64,000 nucleotides of DNA. It comes from PGZG01 sp046292765. GTDB taxonomy: Bacteria > Pseudomonadota > Gammaproteobacteria > Pseudomonadales > Alcanivoracaceae. Each line of letters starts with the position of its first letter. Within the stretch, counting starts at the first letter, position 1. This document shows, in pieces, positions 8,990-17,586 of this stretch. The stretch spans positions 62,001 to 126,000 of the forward strand of contig JBKBQA010000006.1 in assembly GCA_046292765.1 (NCBI GenBank), in the 5' to 3' direction. Under the pieces are notes generated by a model. That model made no database searches and was not told where the DNA came from. It was given only the letters and a program-made list of their open reading frames with translations. The translations under genes were made by a program, and so were the position numbers.

Positions 8990-9879
8990 CCCGTCCCGAG
9001 TGCCCGCTCTGCAAGGCGCTCCCGCAGTCCCCTTTTGCCTGCCGGATTCTCGGGTGCTGTGGTCTGCTCATCCTCACCTTCAGGCATGAACTCCTCGACC
9101 ACCTGTAGCCCTTCCTCCTCCGACACCTCGAATGCTGCAGCGCCGAAGCCGGCTCGGGCAGCCTCGTCCAGTGCGTCCTGGCGGAGGCCTTCCATGGCGA
9201 GGCGTTCTGCATCCTGCTTTGCCTGACCAATAGCCACACTCAAGGGCGCGTCATCCGGAGTGGTTATATCGACGTAATAGATCGGCGCCCGGTGGCTCTG
9301 GGTGGTGCTTTTGCCCCGCAGCCGCAGACACAAAGGCAGGGTGGCCAGCAGGCCCCCGGAGATAGCGTGGTAGTAACGCAGTCTTGCCGTCAGGGTTCGG
9401 ATGCTGTTGTACCCGGTGGTCCGGAAAACGAATACACCCAGGTCCTCATCGTCACCGATACGGACACTGAGCCGAGCGTAGGGCTTGCAGCCTCCCTGCT
9501 TGCCGATGTCGCACTGATCCGGCCCGCGGCAGGGCAGGTGCTCCCAACCTTCTGTCGTCTGGCGGCGACACAGCTCGCCATCACCCACACATAGCGGGCG
9601 GCCGGTCTGCCGGTCGAATAGCGAGTATTCGGCTCGCAGGTTAAGGTCGGGGTCGTTGAACAGCATTCGTACCGGAATGGCCCGCAGCTTGTTGCCCGGG
9701 GTTTCCTTCCGTAGCTGTTCGTCCAGCGGATGAAGCAGCCAGCCGTCCTTGCTCTGGATCTGGGTGGTAACGGTGAACTGGTCATCCTTCTCCGGCAGTC
9801 GCTTGCCGTTCTTCTCGATCACCCGGCCAATGCTGATGCGGCCGATGATGGGTGGGGTAATGGCGAGGCCTTTGATCAT
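8986..9879 (-). CDS. Recombination-directionality-factor-like (Gp3-like) protein
   Basis: 297 aa from ATG 9879 with GGAGACACACC upstream. The sequence has a conserved core with a Cys-rich insert (CVGDGELCRR, C-x-G-x-DQCDIGKQGGCKPYARL), like the phage/ICE proteins annotated 'hydrolase or metal-binding protein', now grouped as recombination directionality factor-like (Gp3-like). The Cys residues suggest a metal site. The C-terminal 60 residues are charged and low-complexity. It is the last gene of a minus-strand module with a YqaJ nuclease, DUF932 and RadC. A role in DNA recombination or excision of the element is inferred from family and context. Confidence 0.6.
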   Translation of the reverse strand: MIKGLAITPPIIGRISIGRVIEKNGKRLPEKDDQFTVTTQIQSKDGWLLHPLDEQLRKETPGNKLRAIPVRMLFNDPDLNLRAEYSLFDRQTGRPLCVGDGELCRRQTTEGWEHLPCRGPDQCDIGKQGGCKPYARLSVRIGDDEDLGVFVFRTTGYNSIRTLTARLRYYHAISGGLLATLPLCLRLRGKSTTQSHRAPIYYVDITTPDDAPLSVAIGQAKQDAERLAMEGLRQDALDEAARAGFGAAAFEVSEEEGLQVVEEFMPEGEDEQTTAPENPAGKRGLRERLAERALGTG

Positions 9880-9908
9880 GGTGTGTCTCCTGATGGGTCA
9901 ACAAATAA

Positions 9909-9941
9909 AAAACGGCACCGGGCGCGAAGCCGGGTGCCGTC
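9909..9941 (-). terminator. Rho-independent terminator-like hairpin between YqaJ and RDF-like genes
   Basis: On the minus strand, ACGGCACC-type arms (within 9912-9940) around a GC-rich loop are followed by TTTTTTATTTG, then by the ribosome-binding site of the next gene. This is one of four hairpins placed between genes of this module. Confidence 0.7.
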
Positions 9942-9960
9942 TATGCCGTGGGTAGGTGGA

Positions 9961-10962
9961 TCAGGTGCGGATCAGAAAACGCCGTGAACCGGCGCGTGTA
10001 GTGCGGTACTCGTTCAATATCTCTGGGTGTTCCTGTAGCAGCTTCTTGCTGTCCAGCACGGTGCTGTCCTGGCTGCGCTTCCAGCTGACTTCCCCGCTGG
10101 CGAATACCGCCTTGCTGGCATCGCCCATGGTTTCCTGAATGCGTTGCTTCAGGGCAGACTCCCGCTGCTCCAGTCGGGCGAGCTTCTCGCGGATATCGAT
10201 CAGCTCATCGAAGTCGCCGCACAGGGACAGATCCTCGGACAGATCCATCACCGTACCGGCATCTCTGGGATAGAGTGCCTGCAAAGCACGACCTGCCGAG
10301 TCGCTGCCATCCGCCGGGGGCGGAGTGTCCGTTTCGACGTAATGCCAGAACTGTCGCTCCAGCTCGATCAGGCGACTGATGACTTCCTCATCGCGATCAA
10401 TCCGGAACACCTGCAGATCCTGACCACAGAGCAGCACGCTGACATCCGCCGATTGTTTGCCGGTAACGGCCAGCTGATGCTGCACCTGGCACTGGATGTA
10501 CTCCGGCACTCCGTCACGCCACAAGCGCGAGCCAAACTCGCCAGCTGTCTTGCACTCCAGAATCTGCACATCGTCGTTACCGACAACGGTGTAATCCAGA
10601 TTGGCCAGCATCCAGGCTTTGTCCGGGTCCGGGTGCTGCAGCACGGCATTGATCCGCCGTACCTTGTTGCCCGTCTTGCGGCTGTAGTGCTCGGCCACGA
10701 TGGGTTCGAGCACATTGCCCCAGTACATCGGCGAGGTCATGTCGCTGGGATCGATCTTTGGCAGATCATGATCCCGGCCAGTTTTGATCATCCACAGCTC
10801 CAGCTGTGACTGATACGGGCTGATGCCGCAGGCGGCGGCCGCGTCACTGGCACCAATGCCTTGTTTGCGGACCTTGAGCCAGTCTTCGCGGCTCAGGCCC
10901 TTGGTGGACACGAGGCGTAGCGCCGGACGCTGCCGCAATGGAGAGGCGTGCTGTCTGCTCAT
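9961..10962 (-). CDS. YqaJ/lambda-exonuclease-type viral recombinase nuclease
   Basis: 333 aa from ATG 10962 (GGGAGAACATC directly upstream; an earlier in-frame ATG at 10992 has no site). The motif GIGASDAAAACGISPYQSQ is the YqaJ signature. It is followed by MYWGNVLEPIVAEHY (Glu) and later D-Y-T and ILECKTA, giving the PD-(D/E)xK metal-binding set. The C-terminal third has a coiled-coil segment (REKLARLEQRESALKQRI). Such 5'-3' exonucleases generate single-stranded ends for annealing by Bet/RecT-type partners. No Bet/RecT gene is present in the window, so the pathway here looks incomplete or uses an unlinked partner. Confidence 0.85.
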   Translation of the reverse strand: MSRQHASPLRQRPALRLVSTKGLSREDWLKVRKQGIGASDAAAACGISPYQSQLELWMIKTGRDHDLPKIDPSDMTSPMYWGNVLEPIVAEHYSRKTGNKVRRINAVLQHPDPDKAWMLANLDYTVVGNDDVQILECKTAGEFGSRLWRDGVPEYIQCQVQHQLAVTGKQSADVSVLLCGQDLQVFRIDRDEEVISRLIELERQFWHYVETDTPPPADGSDSAGRALQALYPRDAGTVMDLSEDLSLCGDFDELIDIREKLARLEQRESALKQRIQETMGDASKAVFASGEVSWKRSQDSTVLDSKKLLQEHPEILNEYRTTRAGSRRFLIRT

Positions 10963-10974
10963 GATGTTCTCCCA

Positions 10975-11010
10975 AAATAAAAAGGCCGCCAACGCGAAAG
11001 GCGAAGGCGG
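10975..11010 (-). terminator. Terminator-like hairpin upstream of the YqaJ gene
   Basis: On the minus strand a CCGCC/GGCGG stem (10986-10990 with 11006-11010, with a smaller stem inside) is followed by TTTTTATTTT and then by the GGGAGA site of the YqaJ gene. It repeats the layout seen at 9909 and 13043. Confidence 0.6.
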
Positions 11011-11034
11011 GCAGGGTGTGCGGTGGGGAAGTGC

Positions 11035-11436
11035 TTAATTGGTGGCGGTACCTTCCGGAGCTGGAGCGCAGCTGAAGAAAATATCTACCAGCTCGGCAAT
11101 AGCGCCTTGCTGATGCTCCAGCGAGGGCAGTGAGCGATGTTGCAGCAAGTGATTCCCGAGAAATCGTCCCAGTGGAGCGACGACTTCATACTCAAAAACG
11201 CCATCAAACTTTTCGGGTTGTTGCCAGTGGTCTCGAACCTCATTCCAGAGGGGATCGAGACATTGACACGCCTCGATCATCAGCTCGATAAACCCTTGCT
11301 GCCATGTCTCGACAATCCTGTCGATGCGTTCATGCACAGGGCGTTCAATGAGCATGCCTTCCAGCAGGAAAGCACCCCATACTGCCGCCACACTGGCCGG
11401 CAGTGGTTGATGCGATTGTTGGTTGGTGGATGTCAT
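11035..11436 (-). CDS. Hypothetical protein of the recombination module
   Basis: 133 aa from ATG 11436 with AAAGGAGATCATCTG upstream. Mostly helical, acidic, no signal peptide or membrane segment, no recognised motif. The C-terminus has a Glu/Gln-rich helix (EHQQGAIAELVDIFF). It sits between the DUF932 and YqaJ genes in the same orientation. Its presence there suggests a role in the same DNA-processing module, but no function can be given. Confidence 0.7.
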   Translation of the reverse strand: MTSTNQQSHQPLPASVAAVWGAFLLEGMLIERPVHERIDRIVETWQQGFIELMIEACQCLDPLWNEVRDHWQQPEKFDGVFEYEVVAPLGRFLGNHLLQHRSLPSLEHQQGAIAELVDIFFSCAPAPEGTATN

Positions 11437-11472
11437 CAGATGATCTCCTTTCAGGCAGGCTCTGGCGTTTGT

Positions 11473-12432
11473 TCAGGAAGCCAGTGCCAGCGTTTGATCA
11501 AGGGCCTGCTGTTTGAGGTTGGCGCCATGACCGAACCAGGCTGAGTCCAGCCGATGATCAGTGCTGCGTGCCCGGCGCTCGTGGTCGACGAACTCGGTCA
11601 CGGCATTGAGCAGCCCATAAGCGGTGCCGTAGGAGGAGGGGAGGTGAGCTCCCAGACCTGCGCCATCGAACAATGCGCGCACCTTGGCCATGGCCCGTTC
11701 GTTGCTCTTCTGCTCGATTTGATCCGGGCGAGACTGAAACAGGTTACGGATGACTTTTTCCGCCTCTGACTGCTTTACCTTGCGCTCGCTCAGCGCTTTC
11801 AAGCGGTACATGAAGTCGTCCCAGGCGGACACGGAAATGCCCAGCTGCTTCTTTACGGCATCTGCATCGAACACACTGCGGTGAGACACCTTTACCGATT
11901 GAGCGCGGCCATCAAGTGCCACAGCCAACGTGTTGTTGCACACCACTCGCACGCTGGTGAATTGCGCTGTAGTGGCCATGGTGCCGTCGCAGGCGGTCGC
12001 CAGCAGGACATAGGCGTCGGTGCGGTCGTTGCCTTTCAGAACGCCACTTTGACCGGTCCTTGCGAGGGCCCAGATCTTGCGGCCGCCTTTCAGGCTGCCA
12101 GCGGTCTCCAGCTCGAAGCCTGATTTCTCGGTGAGGTCTCGGTAGAACTCCAGAATCTCCCGGGGCTGTACCACCTGATAGCGCTGGCTGACTACGGACA
12201 GCGGGGTACGGTTATCCGACCGATATAACACCTTGTGATCATCGAAGGAGAGGATCTCTCCCAGATGGCTCTTGTCTCCATTGATGAAGCGCACTGGCGT
12301 TTCCCGGATGTTCCAGTTAAGGCCGGCTTGTTCCATCCAGACATCTATCGACTGCTGTTCTGCCAGGCGGTTGCCGAGGCCATGCCAGGGCGTGCGGCCA
12401 ACATAGGCCATTTGCTCTACGAGATGTGCCAT
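11473..12432 (-). CDS. DUF932 domain protein (phage/plasmid-like TIGR03299 type)
   Basis: 319 aa from ATG 12432 with GGAGAAACACC upstream. The N-terminus (AYVGRTPWHGLGNRL) and the central conserved block (TAQFTSVRVVCNNTLAVAL) are characteristic of DUF932 proteins found on phages, plasmids and ICEs. The family has no settled biochemical role; linkage with recombination genes is usual. Full length for the family, no frameshift. Confidence 0.85.
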   Translation of the reverse strand: MAHLVEQMAYVGRTPWHGLGNRLAEQQSIDVWMEQAGLNWNIRETPVRFINGDKSHLGEILSFDDHKVLYRSDNRTPLSVVSQRYQVVQPREILEFYRDLTEKSGFELETAGSLKGGRKIWALARTGQSGVLKGNDRTDAYVLLATACDGTMATTAQFTSVRVVCNNTLAVALDGRAQSVKVSHRSVFDADAVKKQLGISVSAWDDFMYRLKALSERKVKQSEAEKVIRNLFQSRPDQIEQKSNERAMAKVRALFDGAGLGAHLPSSYGTAYGLLNAVTEFVDHERRARSTDHRLDSAWFGHGANLKQQALDQTLALAS

Positions 12433-12459
12433 GGTGTTTCTCCTGTTAACGGCATAAAC

Positions 12460-12482
12460 GCCCGCGCCCGAATGGGCAGGGC
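12460..12482 (-). terminator. Hairpin upstream of the DUF932 gene
   Basis: GCCC-GC-GCCC (12460-12469) can pair with GGGC-A-GGGC (12474-12482) around a GAAT loop, about 30 nt before the DUF932 start. The following minus-strand T-run is short (GTTTATG), so it is weaker than the other hairpins of the module. Confidence 0.4.
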
Positions 12483-12530
12483 AATGGAATACTTGTTTTG
12501 GGGTTAACTACTGAGGGTGTTGCAGATCGA

Positions 12531-13025
12531 TCAGATCCAGCCACGCTCGGCCAGGCTGACCCACTCACTTTGGGAGACCACAAAGTGGTCCAGCACTCGT
12601 ACATCGACAAGGCTTAGCGCCTCGCTCAAACGCCGGGTAATCGAACGATCGGCCTCGGAAGGATTCGCGCAGCCGGATGGATGGTTATGCGCGAAGATAA
12701 CTGCAGCAGCGTTGTGCTCCAGCGCTCGTTGCACAACGACACGGGGGTAGACGGCAGCGCCATCAATGGTGCCGGTGAACATCCGCTCGAAGCAGATCAC
12801 CTGATGCTTGTTGTTCAGGAACAACACGGCAAAGTGCTCGTTCTTTTCCTTGGCCAGAGACAGCTGTAGAAAGCGAGCAGCATCTTCCGGCTTCGTCATA
12901 TTTCCCGGGCCTGCAAGATTCTCCAGCAGGATGTCAGCGGCGATCTGCACCAGTGCGTCAGGGCTGACATAGCCCCGGACGCGGTAAAGACCCTGGTCGT
13001 TCTTGATGTACGGCGCTTTGGCCAT
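12531..13025 (-). CDS. radC: RadC-family JAB/MPN domain protein
   Basis: 164 aa from ATG 13025 with GGAG in the leader (CTGGAGAACCCC). The JAMM metal-binding motif is intact: HNHPSGCANPSEAD with an upstream Glu region. This is the short, island-borne form lacking the helix-hairpin-helix domain of chromosomal RadC. Despite the historical name, a DNA-repair role is not established. These short copies are typical cargo of ICEs and prophages. Same strand and spacing style as the rest of the module. Confidence 0.85.
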   Translation of the reverse strand: MAKAPYIKNDQGLYRVRGYVSPDALVQIAADILLENLAGPGNMTKPEDAARFLQLSLAKEKNEHFAVLFLNNKHQVICFERMFTGTIDGAAVYPRVVVQRALEHNAAAVIFAHNHPSGCANPSEADRSITRRLSEALSLVDVRVLDHFVVSQSEWVSLAERGWI

Positions 13026-13042
13026 GGGGTTCTCCAGACGGC

Positions 13043-13066
13043 AAAAAGCCCGCGCTCGGCGGGCTT
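13043..13066 (-). terminator. Rho-independent terminator upstream of radC
   Basis: AAGCCCGC (13046-13053) pairs perfectly with GCGGGCTT (13059-13066) around a 5-nt loop. On the minus strand it is followed by five T residues and then by the radC ribosome-binding site 10-15 nt later. Confidence 0.75.
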
Positions 13067-13104
13067 GGGATGTGTTGGCGAGGGGTGAATGTGTAGCGGA
13101 GAGA

Positions 13105-13437
13105 TCAGGCTCTGTTACCGCTGAATGTATGTTTGCAATCGAGGCATTCGAAGCTGTCGAGGATGCTTTCATCGACAAAGTCGCCGAGAGCCGCGCCGGC
13201 TGATCCGCCAGCAATACCTCCAGCCAGGCCGCTGAGTAATGCGCCTGCCAGCCCGCCTATGACGGACCCGGCAGGTCCGGCAATCGCGCCGACAGTGGCG
13301 CCGATCCTGGCGCCCGAGCAGGCGGCAGCAATACCGCTGATTGCACCGGCTACGGTGCCAAGGGAGGTACAGATCTTGCGGCCAGTGTGATGGGCTGCGA
13401 TCCGACCGGATCTACAGATGGGGCATTGAGGGGGCAT
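13105..13437 (-). CDS. Glycine-zipper protein flanked by Cys pairs
   Basis: 110 aa from ATG 13437 (AGGAGCCCCTC upstream). The N-terminus has CPIC and a later Cys in GRKICTS. The centre (about residues 25-85) is a run of Gly/Ala-rich segments (GAISGIAAACSGARIGATVG, GSVIGGLAGALLSGLAGGIAG) able to form membrane hairpins. The C-terminus has FECLDCKHTF, so a split zinc ribbon may be formed by the two CxxC pairs. Proteins of this pattern occur on mobile elements, function unknown. First gene of the minus-strand module. Confidence 0.65.
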   Translation of the reverse strand: MPPQCPICRSGRIAAHHTGRKICTSLGTVAGAISGIAAACSGARIGATVGAIAGPAGSVIGGLAGALLSGLAGGIAGGSAGAALGDFVDESILDSFECLDCKHTFSGNRA

Positions 13438-13895
13438 GAGGGGCTCCTGAAAGGGCTTTGGGCCAAAGGGGCTGGTTGGCCAGCTTCAGGAGAGTGATAT
13501 ATGTCTGAAGAAATTTGGGATAAGGATCAGGGATTCCCATGGGTTAGCCGTTGGCTAAAGAGCGCTGGGGCGCACTAATAAGGAATACTGGGGTCACCCT
13601 CAGGGGCGTCTGTTTGAAATAATCATGAATCTCGTAAGTTGGTCACACCGCGTATCGCAGATGGCGAACTGTCTATGCGGGCGCACTGATCTCTTGATCA
13701 GTATTTCGGCCTGTTGTACCGTGAATTACGTAATGGGTATATGGGAAGTGGCCTTTATAATTGATGGTTGGCCGACGTGAGCACATTAGGTCGCAAAAAC
13801 TGGAACATAACTAAGTTCTTTCGAGTATTTCAGTCCCCCCTTGGCAGGGCTCGCTCGGTGAATTCTTACAAGAGATCGTAATAACGAGGCAAAAT
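13438..13895. other. 458-bp divergent spacer between the recombination module and the STAND operon
   Basis: Promoters for both directions are expected here. I see no convincing sigma-70 pair. The only coding-like item is a 25-codon ORF at 13501-13578. TTAGCC-GTT-GGCTAA (13544-13558) is a short perfect palindrome inside that ORF and could be an operator. Base composition is more AT-rich than the chromosome. Confidence 0.5.
13501..13578 (+). CDS. Possible 25-aa small protein (low confidence)
   Basis: ATG 13501 is preceded by a good AGGAGAG site 7-9 nt upstream and reads MSEEIWDKDQGFPWVSRWLK plus five residues to TAA. It is acidic then aromatic. No family is recognised. It lies divergent from the Gly-zipper gene and upstream of the STAND gene. 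Support is only the ribosome-binding site and composition. Confidence 0.3.
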   Translation: MSEEIWDKDQGFPWVSRWLKSAGAH

Positions 13896-16800
13896 ATGAC
13901 GGAAAGGACTCTTCCCCCGTTGTTCGAAGCTCAGTCTGTGCCTTTCGAAAAGCTATCTGCCGACGACTTTGAGAAGTGTGTTTTCGCTTGTTTTCTCGCT
14001 ATTCAATCGCATCAAGGGCTCGTGATCGACGGCCAGCCCGCCGGGAGCGGTGACGGAGGGTTCGATGTCTATGGAGTCGTGGTGGATTCCAAGAGAAAGC
14101 TTTGTGTCCAATGCAAGCGGCAGAAGGGTAGTTTGGGTCTCCCTCTGTTGGCGAAAGAGGTTGCAAAGGTAGCGCTGACTACCCACCTTGAAAAGTCCGA
14201 TGTAGGGGTTCACTTCTTTATTTGCACAGGAGGGGTGACCCGGGAGCTTCGTCGAATTCTTCGGGAGACAGACCGCACTGAGATCGTCAAAGCAGCCAAA
14301 GCCGCTATCAGTGAAGCCAAGAAAGGTGAGCTAAAAACTTTGCGAGATCGTCTGCCTCAAGACGGATTGGCGCCAGAAGAAATTGTCGCCTTGTACGTTC
14401 GAACGCTCGATAGGCTTGTCGCGTGGGACACAAGTGAGTTCGATGCTGCACTCTCAACTGCCTGGGACTCGGCGTTCCAAGTCATCGAACGATTCTTTAG
14501 GGTATCCACTGCCGTTCGAGAGCACCCTCGTGCTCTTTTCAATCGCGATGCATATCAGGAGTGGTGTAGGGGATTTTCTGCAGTCGTAAACCCTCAGCTT
14601 GAGGAAGGCGAGCTGCCCGCAGGGCTTGTTGAGTTTTCCGGCACTGACCCTAGTCCTCAGAAATCATCCCTTAAGAAAGATCTTTTAAGTGTCAATTCTT
14701 TGGCCGCTCTCGAACCAGGTGAGGTTGTATTGGTGACGGCCGAAGGAGGAGCCGGAAAAACTACTTTACTTGAACTGGTTCGCGCGGAAGTGGCTCAGGA
14801 TTCATCAAGCTCAATGCTGTCTGTGCTTATTACTTGTTCGGAATATGTACCAGGAGGGCTCGATTCAGCAGTGCATGCGCAGCTCGGAGTCCAAAGTGGT
14901 AGTTGGAGGATGCTGCCTGACAAGATCCAAATTCTCTGTGACGGTATTAATGAAGCCCCTTCGCACGTGGTAAGGGCCCTTTTTGGCGAGCTTAAGCCAT
15001 TGCTGAAGTCAAAGAATATCTCGTGTATTTTTACGTCACGAGAAGATAGTCGAGTAGTACGAACTGTTTTGCCAACCGCACCATGCGCAACGCTTCGCCT
15101 TGTGCCGTTATCTCCTGGTTGGGTTCGAGCTCTGGCGCGCAATGAGCTCGTTGATGAGTTAGACGTTGCCGCATTTTCAGATGACCATCGAGCAATGGCA
15201 TCGCGTGCGACTGGGTCGTTCATGTGGACACCTTTTGCCGTTCGGGCCGCTCTTCAAGTTTGGAAAGGCTCTCGGGAGTTGGGGAGTACCTTGGGCGATC
15301 TATTGGATGCGATTGTTTCGGCGCGCGCAGAGCGCGATCTTGAGATTCCTTCGCAAGACCCGTCGTTAGATCTGCCAAGGGAAAGTGTGCTAGCGATGGC
15401 CTCATCCATGGCCTATGAGATGCTTGTCGTTGGCGGTCGCGCAGCTTGTAGCGTCAATGATATCGGTATCCACTTCAGGCGCGCGATGGTCCTATGCTCA
15501 AATGTATTTGGAGCAGATGGAATGAATAGCCGACAATTCATCGGCTTATTGCGAAAGCATGACCTTGTGCAACAAACAGCGGATGAGAGTTTCCGCTGGA
15601 GCCATCAGTTGGTGGCCGGAGCCCTCGCTTCGCGGCACCTTGCTTTAAACTGGAGGCAGCACATCAGGTCTCTCCAGCAACCATTATCGGACGATGCATG
15701 GGTGTTTGCTGCTAGGCATGTTCCGGACGCAGATCTCGATGATTTCCTGAGGGAGCTCTTTCAGGCAGACTTGATGCTCGGAGCTAGGGCGACAGCAGAG
15801 CTTCCGGCTCGCGAAAGGGATCGGGGCTTACAATATATTGAAGAAGCTCTTCAAACGGGACAGCCTGAAGGCCTTCAAGTCGTTGGTTTCTTTGCTTTAG
15901 CCAGAGTGGGGACTGAGCGCGCCATATCATTTCTCCGGAGGACGGCTGAAAATTTTCGAAGCGAATTCGGTTTCGTCGCGGCTAGAGCATTGGCTTATTC
16001 TGGAGATCGACTATTTCTACTCAACCTGCTAGCGGAGGTTGATCGGTGTAGACAGATTGGCTGGGGCATGTCGGGTGGGGAGATAGCCATCTGGGAGGAA
16101 GCTTCTTTCGCAGATCGCATTGCTATTGCTCGGGAGAGACTTAGTTTGGTTGCACCGGGAGAGCCGGTGAACGAGTCCGTCAACCTGATTGGTTGCGAAA
16201 CTTCCAAGGAAGACATCCTCCTCCTTGAGGCCCATTTACGTGCTGCTAAGGACATTACAGCGTGGAGTGTGATCCTGAGAGCTATTAGAAATGGAGATCA
16301 TGATCGTGCTCAGAAAATATTCGAAGAAGCGCTTTTGAAAGAAGAAACTAGCGTAGGTAGGGCGGTCTTAATGAAGGCAGGGCACGAGATTGGATTATCC
16401 ATTGATGCTGACGCCGCTTTCTCCTTGCTAATGGTGCTTTCCTCGGAAGAACTGAAAGATGTTGGTGATATGGGCATCAGGTATGACCTCGCACGGAGAG
16501 TTCTTGGGGATCTGACGATCACAATGAATATCCGTTGCATAGTCGAGAATGAGCTTCCAGTGAGTACGGGTGAGAGAAAAGCTAGCCTTTGGCAGATGGC
16601 TACTCGTGTGGAGAGCTCGGTGATTGCTCTTGTCGCACTAGACGCATTCGAGAACGATCTCGATAGCGTGGGAGTTGCGGCAAACTTCTTTCTAGCCCAC
16701 CAGTCACTCCGTAGCGAGCATTGCGGCTCTCTTAAAGTGGTAATCGACCGATACCTCCAAGATAAGGAAAACTGGTTTACATTTAATTCATGGCGAGCTT

Positions 16801-17555
16801 TGACTTTGGCGGTGCAGATTGGGCTCACAGCTCAAACTTTAGAACTGATACAAAGCATGATTCTCCGTCTCGTCGAACTTCTTGAGTTTTCTGAAGGCGG
16901 AATGGTGCCAGCATTTGATGAAGCAGAGTCCCATATTGCTAAAGACTTCAGTGCCGAATATTCGAGATATCGGCTCGAGGAGTATGCTCGCTATTTAGTA
17001 CCGGCGGCAGTGGGGGCGTGTGGGCTCTTGCCGCCCCGCGTGCTAGTGAAATTTCTGCATTTCAACCTCGCTAGCTCTTCCTTGGGAAAAGAAGTTGTGA
17101 ATTTGTACCGTGAGATGCCTCCTGGCTTGGTTGATGAAGAGCTGGAATCAGTACAGGACGCACATACTCAACTCGCCGGGCTGGAAATAGTGTGTGAATT
17201 GGGGCTTACGGATCGACGGCTAGAGCTACTGCGCGCCCACTTAAGAGACGCTTACTGCCATCCAGTGGGGTTAAGCTCCGTAAAAAAATCCCTTGAGAAA
17301 TGCTGGAATTCCAGCGTATGTGCAATGGTGGTCGAAACTATTTCAGATTTTGAACTCTGGCCACATGAGTGGCAACAGTTCTTCTGGGATTTCATTCGTA
17401 TGGTCAGTGCGAGAATTACAATCGCAGACAGGGCTCTTATAGAGAGCCATCTTCCTCAAGCCAAGACAGATTTTGCTAAAAGAATCCTACGTATATGGCG
17501 TCAAATGACCCTTGATTCTCGGGTGGGCCTGTCCCGGTCCGAGCTTGAAGGCTGA
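13896..17555 (+). CDS. Avs-like antiviral STAND NTPase with N-terminal Mrr-type nuclease
   Basis: 1219 aa. Residues about 15-130 form a PD-(D/E)xK endonuclease of the Mrr type: GDGGFD with Asp57, then beta-strand and Q72-C-K74. Residues about 275-480 are a STAND/NACHT-like ATPase: Walker A EGGAGKTT (283-290), Walker B-like QILCDGINEA (345-354) and an IFTSRE sensor motif. The remainder (about 520-1219) is helical and repeat-like, suited to a sensor. This order, effector nuclease, ATPase switch, repeat sensor, is that of Avs defence proteins (Mrr-bearing ones include Avs4), which recognise phage proteins and then degrade DNA. That it is an Avs homologue is inferred from architecture. Codon use and lower GC differ from flanking chromosome. 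Followed after 31 bp by the PIN gene. Confidence 0.8.
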   Translation: MTERTLPPLFEAQSVPFEKLSADDFEKCVFACFLAIQSHQGLVIDGQPAGSGDGGFDVYGVVVDSKRKLCVQCKRQKGSLGLPLLAKEVAKVALTTHLEKSDVGVHFFICTGGVTRELRRILRETDRTEIVKAAKAAISEAKKGELKTLRDRLPQDGLAPEEIVALYVRTLDRLVAWDTSEFDAALSTAWDSAFQVIERFFRVSTAVREHPRALFNRDAYQEWCRGFSAVVNPQLEEGELPAGLVEFSGTDPSPQKSSLKKDLLSVNSLAALEPGEVVLVTAEGGAGKTTLLELVRAEVAQDSSSSMLSVLITCSEYVPGGLDSAVHAQLGVQSGSWRMLPDKIQILCDGINEAPSHVVRALFGELKPLLKSKNISCIFTSREDSRVVRTVLPTAPCATLRLVPLSPGWVRALARNELVDELDVAAFSDDHRAMASRATGSFMWTPFAVRAALQVWKGSRELGSTLGDLLDAIVSARAERDLEIPSQDPSLDLPRESVLAMASSMAYEMLVVGGRAACSVNDIGIHFRRAMVLCSNVFGADGMNSRQFIGLLRKHDLVQQTADESFRWSHQLVAGALASRHLALNWRQHIRSLQQPLSDDAWVFAARHVPDADLDDFLRELFQADLMLGARATAELPARERDRGLQYIEEALQTGQPEGLQVVGFFALARVGTERAISFLRRTAENFRSEFGFVAARALAYSGDRLFLLNLLAEVDRCRQIGWGMSGGEIAIWEEASFADRIAIARERLSLVAPGEPVNESVNLIGCETSKEDILLLEAHLRAAKDITAWSVILRAIRNGDHDRAQKIFEEALLKEETSVGRAVLMKAGHEIGLSIDADAAFSLLMVLSSEELKDVGDMGIRYDLARRVLGDLTITMNIRCIVENELPVSTGERKASLWQMATRVESSVIALVALDAFENDLDSVGVAANFFLAHQSLRSEHCGSLKVVIDRYLQDKENWFTFNSWRALTLAVQIGLTAQTLELIQSMILRLVELLEFSEGGMVPAFDEAESHIAKDFSAEYSRYRLEEYARYLVPAAVGACGLLPPRVLVKFLHFNLASSSLGKEVVNLYREMPPGLVDEELESVQDAHTQLAGLEIVCELGLTDRRLELLRAHLRDAYCHPVGLSSVKKSLEKCWNSSVCAMVVETISDFELWPHEWQQFFWDFIRMVSARITIADRALIESHLPQAKTDFAKRILRIWRQMTLDSRVGLSRSELEG

Positions 17556-17586
17556 ATTGTCTTTGGAGTAGAAGAAGGAATGATGG

